Shown: in pieces, positions 14,118 through 25,460 of the stretch
Layout: each line of letters opens with the position of its first letter
Numbering within the stretch: the first letter of the stretch is position 1
NCBI GenBank assembly: GCA_014925825.1
Contig: JACGCK010000019.1
Span: forward strand, 455,141-519,140
Direction of reading: 5' to 3'
DNA: 64,000 bases
Origin: Pholiota molesta
Taxonomy: Eukaryota > Basidiomycota > Agaricomycetes > Agaricales > Strophariaceae
The notes under the pieces: model-generated
What the model saw: only the letters and a program-made list of their open reading frames with translations
Told to the model about the DNA's origin: nothing
Database searches by the model: none
Translations under genes and position numbers: made by a program

Positions 14118-16318
14118 AGCAACGCAAAGCATCATCTATGTATGTACACTCTGTCAGTCACTTATTTCATTCAGAATTATATGTGTGGAAGTTCGTATTT
14201 CTGAATATCGACTCTGATTTGCGAACATTATCGATATCGTCCTTGCGAGTCCGAATGACCTTTCAATCCGACTTGGCAATTGCAACATCGCGACGAGCGG
14301 ACCGATCGAATTTGAGACCTAAACCCCTTGACCCCTTGAAGCTTGAGTCTCATTCTGGTCCCTAGAGTCATATCCATTTATCAGTTCAAGCTTCAGTATG
14401 TCCCAGTAACAACCTTCATTTTTCGCTTCTGGCTCATTGAATTCTCTATGCGTTCTCATCATTCAGCATCGAATTTACTCTGCTAATGGACTTTCACTCG
14501 TATTCGATACAATCTATATTTCTTTTACATCCGTTTGTTGTTACATCGCCTCTCCCTTCCTTCAGAGACTTTCCTGCCTTCAGCTCAAGGCGGGACACTT
14601 GCACATATGTCACTGGAAATCACGAACCCAAGGTTAATTTCTCCCTTGAAAAAGGACGTGTAGTTCCAAATGCTTCGCGGGTTTAGGTGAAAAATTCCAG
14701 TGCTTGACTTATACTCAAGGGTGCCGATGCGATCATACCCGATGTTTCTTTTTTTTGAACGGCGAACAAAACTGCTTCAATCGCTCTTCGCTGAGATGCC
14801 TTGCGGGGGGCTTCATGTTTCCAAGAACCTTGCATAAAGGTCCGTGTATTGTGCTCACTGGTATTCATGTCCATGGATGCTGTCAAAGTGTCAGCAAAGA
14901 CTTCATCATTATATTATTTACACTGACGGCGTTTTTGTTTTCGTTCCAAACGTTATGTGCGTCTAGGCTGGGGGGCCTTTTGGAACACTTCAGGCAGCGC
15001 CAGATCTTCAGTTCGAAGGCGTCATTAATTCAATGTGAATATCTCGTTGGCGGTGCTCATGTACACAAAACCCATTCGTTTGTCTTCAAGTTTCCTGTCG
15101 AAAGTGTTATTCAACTTTTTTTTCTGCCTATATACCTATACAATCATTACAATGCTACAACACCTCGATGACACGCCATGACTCTAGTATGATTAAAGAA
15201 TGATTTCCATAATCTCTGGCCACCCAAGTATAGGTTCGAGCTTCAAGCTTCAAGCTTCAACGCCTAGTCCGCGCGATCTATCTTGGCGAACGCCACATTT
15301 GAATAAATCAATAAATGGCCTCGCAGCAAAGGAATTCCATTCCATACCAGTCCATAACCACCGACCAGTGTGTTATGAGCTGTGCCTTATAATTACATAT
15401 GTACGCTGGCTTCGACTACAGGCGCTTGCTGGGGCCGATGGTGGCGCGGCGTACACCGGTTGGTGGCGCGTCCAACTGGCATTGACAGGCAGAACGGTAC
15501 CTATGCTAAGGTTACCCCTCCGAGGCCACCATTGGGCTAGTTGCTGATATCTCGCCACTGGCTGGTTCATTCTGAAATTCCTTTTGTAATTTTGGGCACT
15601 TACACAGGAGAAGCGAAGGATGGCGTAGACTAGAAGATTTGAGTGCTGATATGATATCGGAAGGCGGGCAGCTGTTGCGAAAGAGGTGCTGACGAAGGTG
15701 TTCAGGCCAGAATCCTCGTGGTAGGCTCGATGCTCGCCTTGAGGAGATCACTGAGGTAAGATAGAAGTTTATGGACGTTTTACGGCGTCTCTTACAATGG
15801 CCCATCCCGGAATCCGCGCCACAATCAAAATCTCGACATCTTAGAATCTGTGTATTGCCACAAATACTTAGTTTTTACTTATTCCAGCAGGATCCGATGT
15901 TGTTCATTAGAACAAAATCTCCTTGTAATTTGTTCTAGAGCAGGCTCGAGCCTCGCAGGGCGTATTAATTCAGTCAATAAGAACCGATGTAATTTTGTCT
16001 GAAATATCTCAAAATGCAGCAGAAAGCGGAAATGGAATGCTTGGCATACCGGAATTAGCGGATGTCGCTGATCCTTGATAATCACACCCGTTTCGAGACT
16101 TATTGCCCAGTATGCTTTTGGTTGAAAATCACCTTATTTGCCTTCACAGTGCAGCTGCTCATCTTGAGCTGATAAAGCATTCATTTTGCAAAACAGAAAG
16201 AGTCGCTGACGGGATTTTTTATTAAAATATTCTGCTAGCGCTCTCCGTTTTTGAAGCAATCCTGCTGCAATCTATGTACTGCCGCTTCCTTTTGAGCCCT
16301 GTGCCTGGTGTTATGTCT
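14118..16318. other. Intergenic, no gene seen
   Basis: About 2.2 kb between FCF2 and the hAT element. Open frames exist but show no family motif or joinable exons. A short tandem of the heptamer CTTCAAG lies near 15238-15262. Confidence 0.5.
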
Positions 16319-16326
16319 TCTATTCC
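16319..16326. repeat. Left 8-bp target-site duplication (TCTATTCC)
   Basis: The octamer TCTATTCC directly precedes the left terminal inverted repeat and is repeated exactly after the right one (17155-17162). An 8-bp duplication is the signature of hAT transposition. Confidence 0.9.
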
Positions 16327-17154
16327 CAGTGATGTGCCGGTTAGCTAACAGTTAGCATAGTTAATAACAGTTACAAAGGGTTAGAGAACCGTTATCGACC
16401 ATCAATAACCGTAACCAACCTACCACATATAGTAATGTTCGCTGACAGAGCAGGTGCGCTCACGTTGCGGTCGATAAGCGTGCAGTCGCGCTCTAGGCGC
16501 ACTGCTTGCGCGCTGCGCTACTATTGCACGAGGGGCAGAGTAAGAAGTACGAATAGCAAGTCAATAAAGATGTTTAGCGCCTCGAAAAAAAGAACAATGG
16601 TTACATCTTATTCTACAAATTAGAGCAGTGAATTTAACACAATAAGTACGTTACGCAGCCTACAGCTTGCACGGAGCGCGACAGAGGGCGCTCGACGGGC
16701 CGCTACCATTCTTCATCGACCTTCAGCTTTATCCTCGCACCGCGCGCGCGGTGTCAGTGGCTCACGTCCGCCGCATCCGCATCTGTCCGCCCTCCCATAC
16801 AGTAACAGCACCGTCAGCGCTGCCGCCCAAGGGCGCTTGAGCGGCCGCCGCCGCTCTTCGTCTCTCGCGCCGCGCATGTGGTGGCAGCGGCTCAAGCCTG
16901 TTACGTCTGCGTTTGTCTGCACTTCCTGCACCGGGGGCGAGAAGTGCTCCAGCGGGCTCAACGCACGCCGCGCACTTGCTGCGCGCAGGCGTGCTGGCAG
17001 TGTGTTAATTTTTCACACTGTCACAAGTTCCTGCTGACCCTGGACTCAACTTGTGGGAAAGTTAATTAACGCATAACTGTTATTAACTGTTATTAACTGT
17101 AACTGTTATCGTAACCTTAACTGCCCAGTTATGGTTATGACGCGCACATCACTG
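16327..17154. mobile_element. Non-autonomous hAT-type DNA transposon, 828 bp
   Basis: Both ends carry the same perfect 11-bp terminal inverted repeat, CAGTGATGTGC, and the element is framed by an exact 8-bp duplication TCTATTCC. The CAGTG start and the 8-bp duplication place it in the hAT superfamily. Inside each end are many copies of a short subterminal motif built on GTTAATAACAGTTA (about 16340-16430 and, inverted, 17060-17130), the kind of array that binds hAT transposases. The middle (16680-17030) is strikingly GC-rich compared with the AT-rich flanks. No transposase motif is present, so it must be moved in trans by a relative elsewhere in the genome. The exact duplication suggests a fairly recent insertion. 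Orientation cannot be assigned. Confidence 0.88.
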
Positions 17155-17162
17155 TCTATTCC
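17155..17162. repeat. Right 8-bp target-site duplication (TCTATTCC)
   Basis: Exact copy of 16319-16326, directly after the right terminal inverted repeat of the hAT element. Confidence 0.9.
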
Positions 17163-18322
17163 TGTAATATAATATCAATCCAACCGCATAGCAACATTAT
17201 AACGAGGGAACATGTCAGAATACGACGCCAGACGACGCCCATGCTTTGACGCCGAGATACTCTTGACAGCGCATTAATGTCGAGAATTATGTATCTGATT
17301 GAACTGTTCAACATCTAAATCGTTGTTCGGGATCGAGCCTGATCGAGCTTATACACAAGCTCTTCTCTTCGTTTCTGCTATGGATATTGGAATAGCATCT
17401 GCCAGTGAGCTGGCTTATTATGTTATTAACAAGAGTTACACGCAAAATTAAAATGAGCTTTCGATAAGGACTGACTTGACTTGTACAAGTGACGGATGCA
17501 ATCTGGCAAAACGTTCATGGATTGGCAACGACGTCGTCAGTGGTATCTACCAACCGACTCTAAAATCCTGCTCCCGTGGTAGCTCGTACATGAACTCCGG
17601 AAAACCACAGGGAAGCCCACAGGAATAGTGTTGCTTCTGGAATGCTTTCATGAAGCCTTGGCGCCGCAACTTCCTTTGTTAGCGGCCGCAATATGAGCGA
17701 CAACTCAATTGTGTTAACAAACGACATATACAAAGGCACTGAACTTATTTTGGAATTATCTATGAATGAAAGAACAATACAACTTCGAACGATTATTCTG
17801 AGACTGGGCGTTTAGGCGTGTTCGGGAGACCACGACATTGCAATGTGGAAGGGGGCGCAAATTCGAACGCGAATGTCGCGGCGACCAACGCTATGACGCG
17901 TCCCTAGAACACTGGGCGTGTGGAACGAAAAATTGCAACAATGCGTTATCTAGGGTCCATGATCGTGCCGCTTCGTGCGACAACGTTGGTGGTGGGAATC
18001 AGGGACAGTCCCGATTAGGCGATTGTTTGTCCTTTTTCGGCTTCCACTATGATTTAATTGTATAAGATATCGGGCAAGCGCCCTGGACCTGAATGTATTT
18101 GTTTGTTCATAGCAAATTACACGGTTCGATGGATCGACCGACAAGCGTTCGCATTTACTGGTCCCCCTTCATAAACGGTTCACTTTTTAGGCTTCTTTTT
18201 TGTTTGTGCCCCCTTGTCCAGGTCCTGTGCGCGGTCGATATTAGAGCCGTAAAACGCCTTCTCGAGCATTCTAGCTTTCAGTTCTTCTCCTTTCTTGCTT
18301 GCTACTATTACTCCTTGCCAAT
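17163..18322. other. Intergenic and 5' region of the GT2 gene
   Basis: No coding pattern seen. The last about 150 bases before 18323 become rich in pyrimidines on the + strand, as expected of a basidiomycete leader upstream of the GT2 start. Confidence 0.5.
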
Positions 18323-20767
18323 ATGGCAGACATCCATTCTTTTCAAGCATCTGACCCCACCCACCCTCATGACCTTAAGAAAGTCACTGCACCCTATGCT
18401 CTGGCGCTAAGCCCTCAGGACTCCGTCGAGTCTTTCCCAACGTATGTTTAACGCGCTTCATTCTTTCCTACCGTTTTGAAAAAAGCTATTTGACTTTTTT
18501 AGCAAGAAGGGAGACAACTACCATGGAATCATTCATGTCGAGTCTGACGATGGACTCTATGAAAAGGCGACCAAGATTCATCTGGGAACTATTGTTCAGG
18601 TCAACTCTATCGCCTCCACGCCGAGCGACTTAACTGCCGCATCGTCCGCCAGGACCTCGCGCACATCTTCCCCTTCGCTATCTCGTACCGGTTCAGCAGC
18701 AGACTTGGACAGTCCCGATGGATACTTTGCCGCGCGCCGCGTACAGGCCTCGTATACTCCTTCGCCCCACACGATTGAGATTAAGTACGAGGAAAGGTTA
18801 CCAGCCAAGGTAAATAAATTTCTGTCTCCATTTGCTTGTTTCTTCAGTGTTCAGATCTTGTAATCAGGATATTGAGGCTCCGGTTCGCCCTCTGAACATT
18901 TACGTTCCCCCTGGCCGTAAGGAGGAATCAGAGCCAGATTCGCCTCGCACACCGACTACTGCTACTCCGGCTCTCGCTGAAGTCGCTGTCGAGACTCATG
19001 TTATAGAGACCCCTACTGAGAGCGACTCTGCGCCTGCGAAGCGCTGGTGGCAGATTTCTTTGAGACGCAAGAAGCAAGCTACCATCGACAAGAAGGTGGT
19101 CGCGGCTGTCCCAGCAGAGGAGACCAGCACTCTCATTCTGCCTTCCGCTCCTACCGATTATGAGAAGACTTCATATACGCAGACCCGTCGGTAAGTTATT
19201 CATTCAAACTGAGGACAAGGCATCACTGACAAAGATTCTAGAGTTCCTTTGTACCTTTTCGGCACAATTTCCTTCCTGAGTGTTTCAGCTGGTATGTGGC
19301 TGTTTACCATTTCCAATAAACGTTTCTACTGGTACGCCATTCTGTTTTTTTTTGTTGCTTCCGGATTTATTTCTCACGTTATGTGGTAGGTTCGGTGTCT
19401 TCTTCGGCTTTATAGAAATCTACCTCCTTATTTTCTTCGTTATCGGCTACGTTGGAAAGGATTTCAATCTCAAAGAACACAATAGCTTACTCGAGGAGCA
19501 TTCTTATCCCTCGGACAAGCTTCCCCTTGTTGACATCTATCTTCCGTGCTGTCACGAGCCATTGGAAATCTTGGAGAACACCTACAAGCATGTGCAAAAG
19601 CTTACATACGGCAATTTCAAGGTGTGGGTCCTTGATGATGGCGGTCTTGACACGGTGAAGCGCCTTGCCGAAAGCTATGGATTCAACTACATCACTCGCG
19701 ACAACAAGCCCCACCTGAAGAAGGCAGGTAACTTGCGGTATGCATTCACCAAGACCGAAGGCGACTTCTTCGTCATTTTCGATGCCGATTTCTGCCCCCG
19801 CACCGACTTCATCGAGAATACGGTTGTGTATATGAACAAGTTCAAGGATATTGCCATTGTTCAGTCCCCCCAGTTCTTCCGCCCTTGTGCTGAGCAAACT
19901 TGGGTTGAACAGGGTGGGTCTGCTACTCAGGAACTCTTCTACCGCGTTGTTCAGGTTAACCGTGACCGGTGGGGTGGTGCTATCTGCGTTGGCAGTAATG
20001 CCATGTACCGTCGTGAGGCTCTCGTTGAGGTTGGTGGCACCGCAGAGATCGGCCACTCCGAGGACGTTCATACCGGTTTCTATGCTGTCACCCGTGGATG
20101 GAGAGTCAAGTACATTCCTCTCGCTCTTGCCTGTGGAATTTCGCCCGATACACCCAAAGCCTATTTCTCGCAACAAATGCGCTGGTGTTCCGGTTCGACT
20201 TCGCTGCTGATCAACTCCGACTTTTGGACATCAAACCTCACGATCATCCAGAAGGTCTGCTACCTCAGTGGTATGATGTTCTACGCCTCGTCTGCTGCCA
20301 TGGCCATCCTCAACACGCTTCCCGGTCTTCTCTTGCTCGCTTTCAACCCCAAGGTTGTCATGTGGTACAACTGTGCTTTCGTTGTCCCTTCTCTCGTCTA
20401 CTCCGTCTTCTTCTTCCGCATGTGGTCGCGCCAGAAGTACAACTTCAACTGCAATTTTGTCTTCACAATCCAGCAGTATGCATATCTGATGGCGATTAAG
20501 GACCGAGTTTTCAACACGACTGCCCTGTGGGTGCCATCCGGAGACAACAAAGCCCACGAGGGAGCGAAAAAGAAGGGCGGTAACAACAAGTATCGCAACA
20601 TGCGCATCTTCTGTGCCGTTTGGTTGTTGAGTTCCACAGGAGGTATGATTGCGGGCACTGTTGTTCGTGTCGGCCAAGGTTATCACTGGTACAACTTCTT
20701 CCCTCTCTTATTGCTCGATGGCTACTCGCTCTTCATAGCCCATCGTTTTATTCTTTTCTCGTCGTAA
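18323..20767 (+). CDS. Family 2 glycosyltransferase, cellulose-synthase-like
   Basis: Membrane-bound processive GT2 enzyme of the type annotated in mushrooms as cellulose synthase-like; the actual polymer is not known. It has five exons; the last four begin near 18503, 18868, 19242 and 19390. The first about 280 residues are polar, with a Ser/Thr-rich stretch, and probably cytoplasmic. Two helices follow (YLFGTISFLSVSAGMWLF; FFGFIEIYLLIFFVIGYVG), then the catalytic domain with all family signatures: VWVLDDGG, VIFDADFCPR, the acidic HSEDVHTGF, and QQMRWCSGS (the QxxRW motif). At least four C-terminal helices follow, ending HRFILFSS. The first three junctions and the WFG junction keep frame. 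A further exon is possible: a GTAAAC donor at the stop and a TTTTCAG at 20800 would add a hydrophobic stretch starting SFIAYATLVVCL, but the end at 20767 fits the family better. Confidence 0.9.
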
Positions 20768-21464
20768 ACATCGCTTATCGCTCCTATTCTCTCTCTTTTC
20801 AGTGTCTTTTATTGCCTACGCCACGCTCGTTGTTTGTCTTCACTCTGCGGACATTCTTTCATATATTATACTGTGGGCATTACAACCCAGCCTAGACTTT
20901 GCGAGAGCGTCGTTATTCGCCCTTGCTAATGTATATATCCATTTATTTGTGGTGGTTCCAAGCATTTATCCCTTCCTAGCATTTTTCCTCTTAGATACAC
21001 GGTCATGACCACACGCCCAAAGACAACGTTCACCATTACTTGGCATGTCATAATGAGATTCAGTTAGTCGATACATGTGTGTGTTGTTCACTATTAGGAT
21101 GAGTGTCATGGAATGGATATAGGCAGGTTACGCCTCAATTCTTGAATGTTTCTAGACCCTGAATCGAACCATGATAAGCGCTTAAGCAGTTGTTGGCAGT
21201 AGCTGGAATGGAACTTGAAATGTTGATCAAGTTTTTGGAAGGTAGCAACTAATAATCATATACCACTTTCCGTTGCGATAGAGATATACTTTTGGTGGGT
21301 GCATGGTGCACACCTATTTGAAAGTAAGTATGCTGAGATGAAATGGAATTCCCCGCGGACGGATGGAATAGCAGATATGTGATGAAATATGAGATGGAGT
21401 GTGAGTATGATAGGCACAATTGAGATAAGTAGGAAAAGGGCGGATGAATGAATGCTGGAAAGGA
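20768..21464. other. Convergent intergenic (GT2 and SAS10 3' ends)
   Basis: 3' flanks of two converging genes. One hydrophobic frame at 20802-21008 may be a read-through exon of the GT2 gene; otherwise nothing is recognised. Confidence 0.5.
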
Positions 21465-23735
21465 TTATCCCAGAGGCACACTCTTGACGACTTTGGTGAT
21501 ACCGGAGCGTTCGCCATCGTACCGGCCTCCTGCCGCTGAAAGACCGCCTTTGTAAACAGCTTTTTGGGATGCAATCTTCTTCTTTGCCTTTTCGAACTTT
21601 TGTCTCTTCTTGACACGTGGATTGCGTACGGCCTTTGGACGATGAGGTGTAAGACCTTTGTTGGTCAAGATAGCGCGTGTAAGAGAGCGAGGTCCGGCCG
21701 CTTCGCCTTCTTCGAGTGGGACGCTAGAGAGAGGTTAAAATCTGAAAAATAAACCAAAAAGAACATGACTATACCGAGCTCGTCCAGATGCAGCCTCGTA
21801 TTCTTCTTTCTTCCTCATTTTCGTCTCCTTTGATTTATTTTTCACCAGTTCGTAGTAATCATCGGGACTTTCTGCACCTTCATCGTCTTCATCACCCCTC
21901 GATCGTTTCTGTCCAGCCCGAGGTTCGGGCTCTTCATCGTCCAAAGGCGCCCCGACTTGGTTCTGCGCTCTGATGGCAGCTTCTTTCACGAGTCGTGCTT
22001 CCTTGGCACTCTTGCGTTCTCGATAGGGTATATCGTCGTCGCCACCAGCAGCTTGATTCCTTGCTCCTTGTCGGCGGGCGGTGGCGCTGTCGATCTTGGA
22101 AGTGTGGAAGCGCAAAGATTTCTTCCTCGCCGTCTTGTCAGCGGCATCCACCGAGTGAAGAGCCGTTGCTTCACCATAAGCATCAACAAGGTCGTTATCG
22201 GCTTCTTGGCGATGTGATGAAGATTTGGATTTCGAAGATACGAATTCGGGTTCAACCAAGTCAAAGACCGGGGTGACCATTTTAGGTCCTTCGTCCTTCT
22301 CCCTCTGAGTCTTTCGCTTCTTCTTGGGCGGTAAACGAGGTGTAGAACCAGCGAGGTCAATCGATTCCTTGGCGTCATCCAAGAGATCGTTGAGCTCATC
22401 AGAGTCCAACCCGTCTTCATGATCAACGCTCCAGACATTCTCGCCATCGGCCATGATTTCGTCGAAGGTCATGGACTCTTCATCCTCCTCATAGTCGTCT
22501 TCATCTTCGTCTTCGGAATCAGATGCCGCGAAGTTGAGGTCCTCCAAAGTTTGTAGAGCTTGTTTAAGAGTAAGGAGACGCTGCATGATAGGATGCGATT
22601 GAAGAAGAGCAGGACGTTGAGCATATTTTGCACTAGATCTTAGATGGAGGTAAAAGGCAAGGACGGTGCTATAGGAAAGTAGGGCCTCTATACTTGAAAT
22701 TAGGAACTGTTTATGGTATGTGCAAAATATATTACTTACGATAATGCATATGAATCATTCCAAGGCTGAGGGCATCCCGGTCCTGAGATTCCAAGCTATT
22801 CAGGTAGAAATCGAATTAACATTCGGCTCGGCAGAGTTCTCTTTCATAACGTGTACTCACTATGCCATTTTTTGTTTTGTTTTCTGAAGGTTCTGAACGG
22901 TATCTTCCCAGTCACGCGCCAGTGCCAAAGCTTCTGGACTTGTCTTCTCCAGGTGCCGCAAAAGAGCTTTTTTATCCGTCGTAGGGGGAGGTAGGACAGA
23001 AGGTACGGGATCCTCAACATCACTGTCCAAAAAGTAAGTGGAATGAATATTTCAAAGCGATGAGGACGTACACAGTATCAACTTTTTCGTCTGGCTCAAA
23101 CTCCGGATTGTCATTCAAGCCAAAGTCTTCGTCGGCCATCTCCTGGCGCATCTTGGTCTGCAGTCGCTTTGATTCTTGCTCCTCAAGTTCATTGCCCTCT
23201 TCATCGTCTGATTCCAGCTCGTTGGCGTTGGAAGAATAATACGCCCCTCGTCCTTTGCCCCAGCTCTCCTCTTCTTCCTCTTCTTCCTCCTCTTCATCGG
23301 AATCCGCTTTCTTTCCCTTGGCCTTCTTACCCTCCTTCTGCTTCTTTTTCTTGGGAGCTGGTGCCTTTTCCTCAGGGATATCGTTTTCTTCGTCATCGTC
23401 GTCATATTCTGCATAGTCCTGTCCCTCTTCATCGTCTTCGGAATTATCTTCTACACCCTTTAACGCAAAGACTTCGTCCTCATCGCCATCGTCGTCCGCT
23501 CCTCCGGCATAGTCTCCTTCCAGCAGAATTTTGTCCCGGTTATGATGGACTGTCAAAAGTGTTCATTAGCTGATTTGTCTTGTATGATGAAAGGGCAGCA
23601 GGACGTACATTGGTCTTCCTCGTCCATTGGGATATCTTCGATAGTATTCCATTTTTTCATTTTCCCGTCAGACCTCTTGAGAGGTTTTGGGGTCTTCCCA
23701 TCCTTTCTTCCCTTTGTTGCGCGCCTTCTGACCAT
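21465..23735 (-). CDS. SAS10: SAS10/UTP3, small-subunit processome protein
   Basis: U3 snoRNP/SSU-processome component acting in nucleolar 18S rRNA maturation. It starts MVRRRATKGRKDGKTPKPLK, followed by long acidic tracts typical of the family (DDDGDEDEVFALKGVEDNSE, EEEEEEEEEESWGKGRGAYY) with YYSSNA and FGLNDNPEFEPDEKVD. The Sas10/Utp3/C1D domain follows (LRHLEKTSPEALALARDWED; YAQRPALLQSHPIMQRLLTL). A middle acidic and lysine-rich part has DIPYRERKSAKEARLVKEAA, and the conserved Sas10 C-terminal domain reads PRSLTRAILTNKGLTPHRPK ... NPRVKKRQKFEKAKKKIASQ ... GGRYDGERSGI. The protein ends VKSVPLG. There are several short introns, all in frame where checked. It is the second SSU factor in the window, after FCF2. 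Confidence 0.93.
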
Positions 23736-24112
23736 CGTAGCGATTCCAGGCGCCAATTCTTGGCTGTAGTAACTGTTAAGACTAGCTTGTATTCGACAAA
23801 AGTTTAGAAATGTTATCACGTGATATCGATTTCTTCCGGACCGCTACGCCGCAGAAACCAGACCCACTGGCGCCCTGCCTCCTCAGAAACCCTCAGAGTG
23901 CCCAGTGGACTAGCAGTGGACTGTCCACGTTGGATAATAACCTAAGGGCCGCTTGTGACGAGCGGCAACACCTGCTACCGTCTCTTCTTCCGTATGCACA
24001 AGCATTCCATGTAGTATCTAATGTGCTGAAATGTCATCAGAATTTCAAGGAATACTGCGCGTTACTTATTATCATTCATATCTCCTTCTATGTCTGAGCC
24101 CAGAATACATAT
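23736..24112. promoter_or_regulatory. SAS10: SAS10 upstream region
   Basis: Spacer between the SAS10 start and the LTR element insertion. It holds a perfect 12-bp palindrome (23814-23825). The retrotransposon sits about 380 bp upstream of the start codon and could influence expression. No other gene seen. Confidence 0.5.
23814..23825. promoter_or_regulatory. Palindromic E-box TATCACGTGATA
   Basis: A perfect 12-bp palindrome centred on CACGTG, about 80 bp upstream of the SAS10 start. RTCACGTG is the classic Cbf1-type bHLH site in fungi, where such factors act on ribosome biogenesis and respiratory genes. Binding here is an inference. Confidence 0.5.
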
Positions 24113-24117
24113 AATTT

Positions 24118-24323
24118 TGTTGGATTGATGAATTCAAGCGCATCACCTGCGTGATCACTTTACATTTCATAACCATGCATTCACATTATTGTTTTATATT
24201 TCATGTGATTCTCTACGTAGTTGTTGATGTATTTAAGTACTGATTATGATGAATGGGACCTCGCGCGTTTGCGAGGGTCCCTTTTCCACCCGCCTAAACG
24301 TTCGAGAACCGTTTAAATCAACA
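24118..24323 (+). repeat. Left LTR (206 bp)
   Basis: Identical to the right LTR by eye. It contains a short hairpin (24255-24281, GGGACC-TCGC arms with a one-base bulge, 6-nt loop) that may shape the RNA end or assist termination. Confidence 0.92.
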
Positions 24324-24503
24324 CAAACGCGCATTATACCCTCTGCGCAGCTCTCGTGCCATTCCGAGCGACATCTTTGCTTTCTCTCATTACGCAAACT
24401 CGGTCTTATTTTTAGGTTGCAGTACCTAGCGAAATAAACTGCAGAAGAACCCTACGAGACACTTTTTATTCCACTATCCTTGCTATTCAATCCCCCTCTC
24501 GAG

Positions 24504-25363
24504 ATGACGACGTCTGAATCTACTGTTCGCTTCGAACGCCTCAACAACACCAACTATGCCGAGTGGTCTCTTCGCATGGAAGCTGTTCTCGTGCGGGCAG
24601 GCTTGTGGGAAGTGGTTCAGCCAACTGTCGACGTTTTCACTGCGGACGGAAAGGAAAGGACGCATCGACGATTGCGACGGAATTCGAAGCCGCGCTGAAG
24701 GCGCGCAAGAAGACGAAGATGAATGAAGCACGAGCCGAGATCATTCTGCGCCTCGAGGATGGCCAATTATCTCATTGCTTGCGATCAGACGACCCGCGCG
24801 CTATTTGGCTAATTTTAGAAAGCGTTCATCGAGCCGCCGGATTTGCGACAAGCCTGGCGCTGCGCCGCAAGTTTCTCACGCTGAAGAAGACCTCCGAGAC
24901 GATGCAAGCGTGGATCGGACAGATTCAAGCACTCGCTTTTCGACTGGAGCAAGCCGGGATAACTGTCAGCGACCAGGACAAGATCCTTGCTTTGACTATG
25001 GGACTCCCTCCAAGCTATGATGCTGTCATCATTAATTTTGACTCTACTCCCACCGACCAACTTACTCTCGCCCATGTGATTTCGCGCTTGCTCAATGAGG
25101 AAGTGCGCCAGCTTTCCGGAAAACCGAACTCCGAAAATTCCGAAGGAGCCCAAGACGAGGCGATGGCTGTTACCCAGCGCGGAAATAAGCGCGGGCTCGT
25201 GCGTCAAACATCTGAAATTGTTTGCTTCTTTTGCGACAAGAAGGGACATTACAAGTCGGACTGTCCAGAGAGATTAGCTTGGGAGAAGACGAAGAGGAAG
25301 AATGCCGAGACCGCTGCAGCTGTTTCCACATCCGACGATGAAGATTCCGATTTGGCTTTTTGA
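24504..25363 (+). pseudogene. Copia-type Gag (one-base frame break)
   Basis: Structural nucleocapsid protein of the LTR element. The N-terminal part reads VRFERLNNTNYAEWSLRMEA, the DUF4219-like start of Copia Gag. The UBN2-like body has a helical region with SETMQAWIGQIQALAFRLEQ, LALTMGLPPSYDAVIINFDS and HVISRLLNEEVRQL. The C-terminus carries a CCHC zinc knuckle, CFFCDKKGHYKSDC, and an acidic end. The first about 50 codons are in one frame and the rest in another; the break lies in GGAAAGGAAAGGACG near 24651-24662. A single missing base there would explain it. Since the LTRs are identical, either the break arose at or after insertion, the element moves without its own Gag, or the base was lost in assembly. 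A programmed -1 shift is possible but I see no classic slippery heptamer. Confidence 0.85.
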
Positions 25364-25451
25364 AGGACTTTGATAAGATTGCGGGGGTGCCGCCGGTATG
25401 AAGTTCTCTTTTATTTTAGATATTCCTTTCATTTCTTGTGGTGTTGCGCTT

Positions 25452-25460
25452 GCGGGGGTG
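25452..25460 (+). other. Polypurine tract of the LTR element
   Basis: GCGGGGGTG immediately before the right LTR, in the position where plus-strand DNA synthesis is primed. The same GCGGGGGTG also occurs about 70 bp earlier (25381). Confidence 0.5.

Noticed and set aside
19487..20176. 229-codon minus-strand frame
   Set aside because: Antisense to the catalytic domain of the GT2 gene, which carries all family motifs in the other direction.
23169..23573. 134-codon + strand frame rich in Leu/Pro
   Set aside because: Antisense of the acidic repeats of SAS10.
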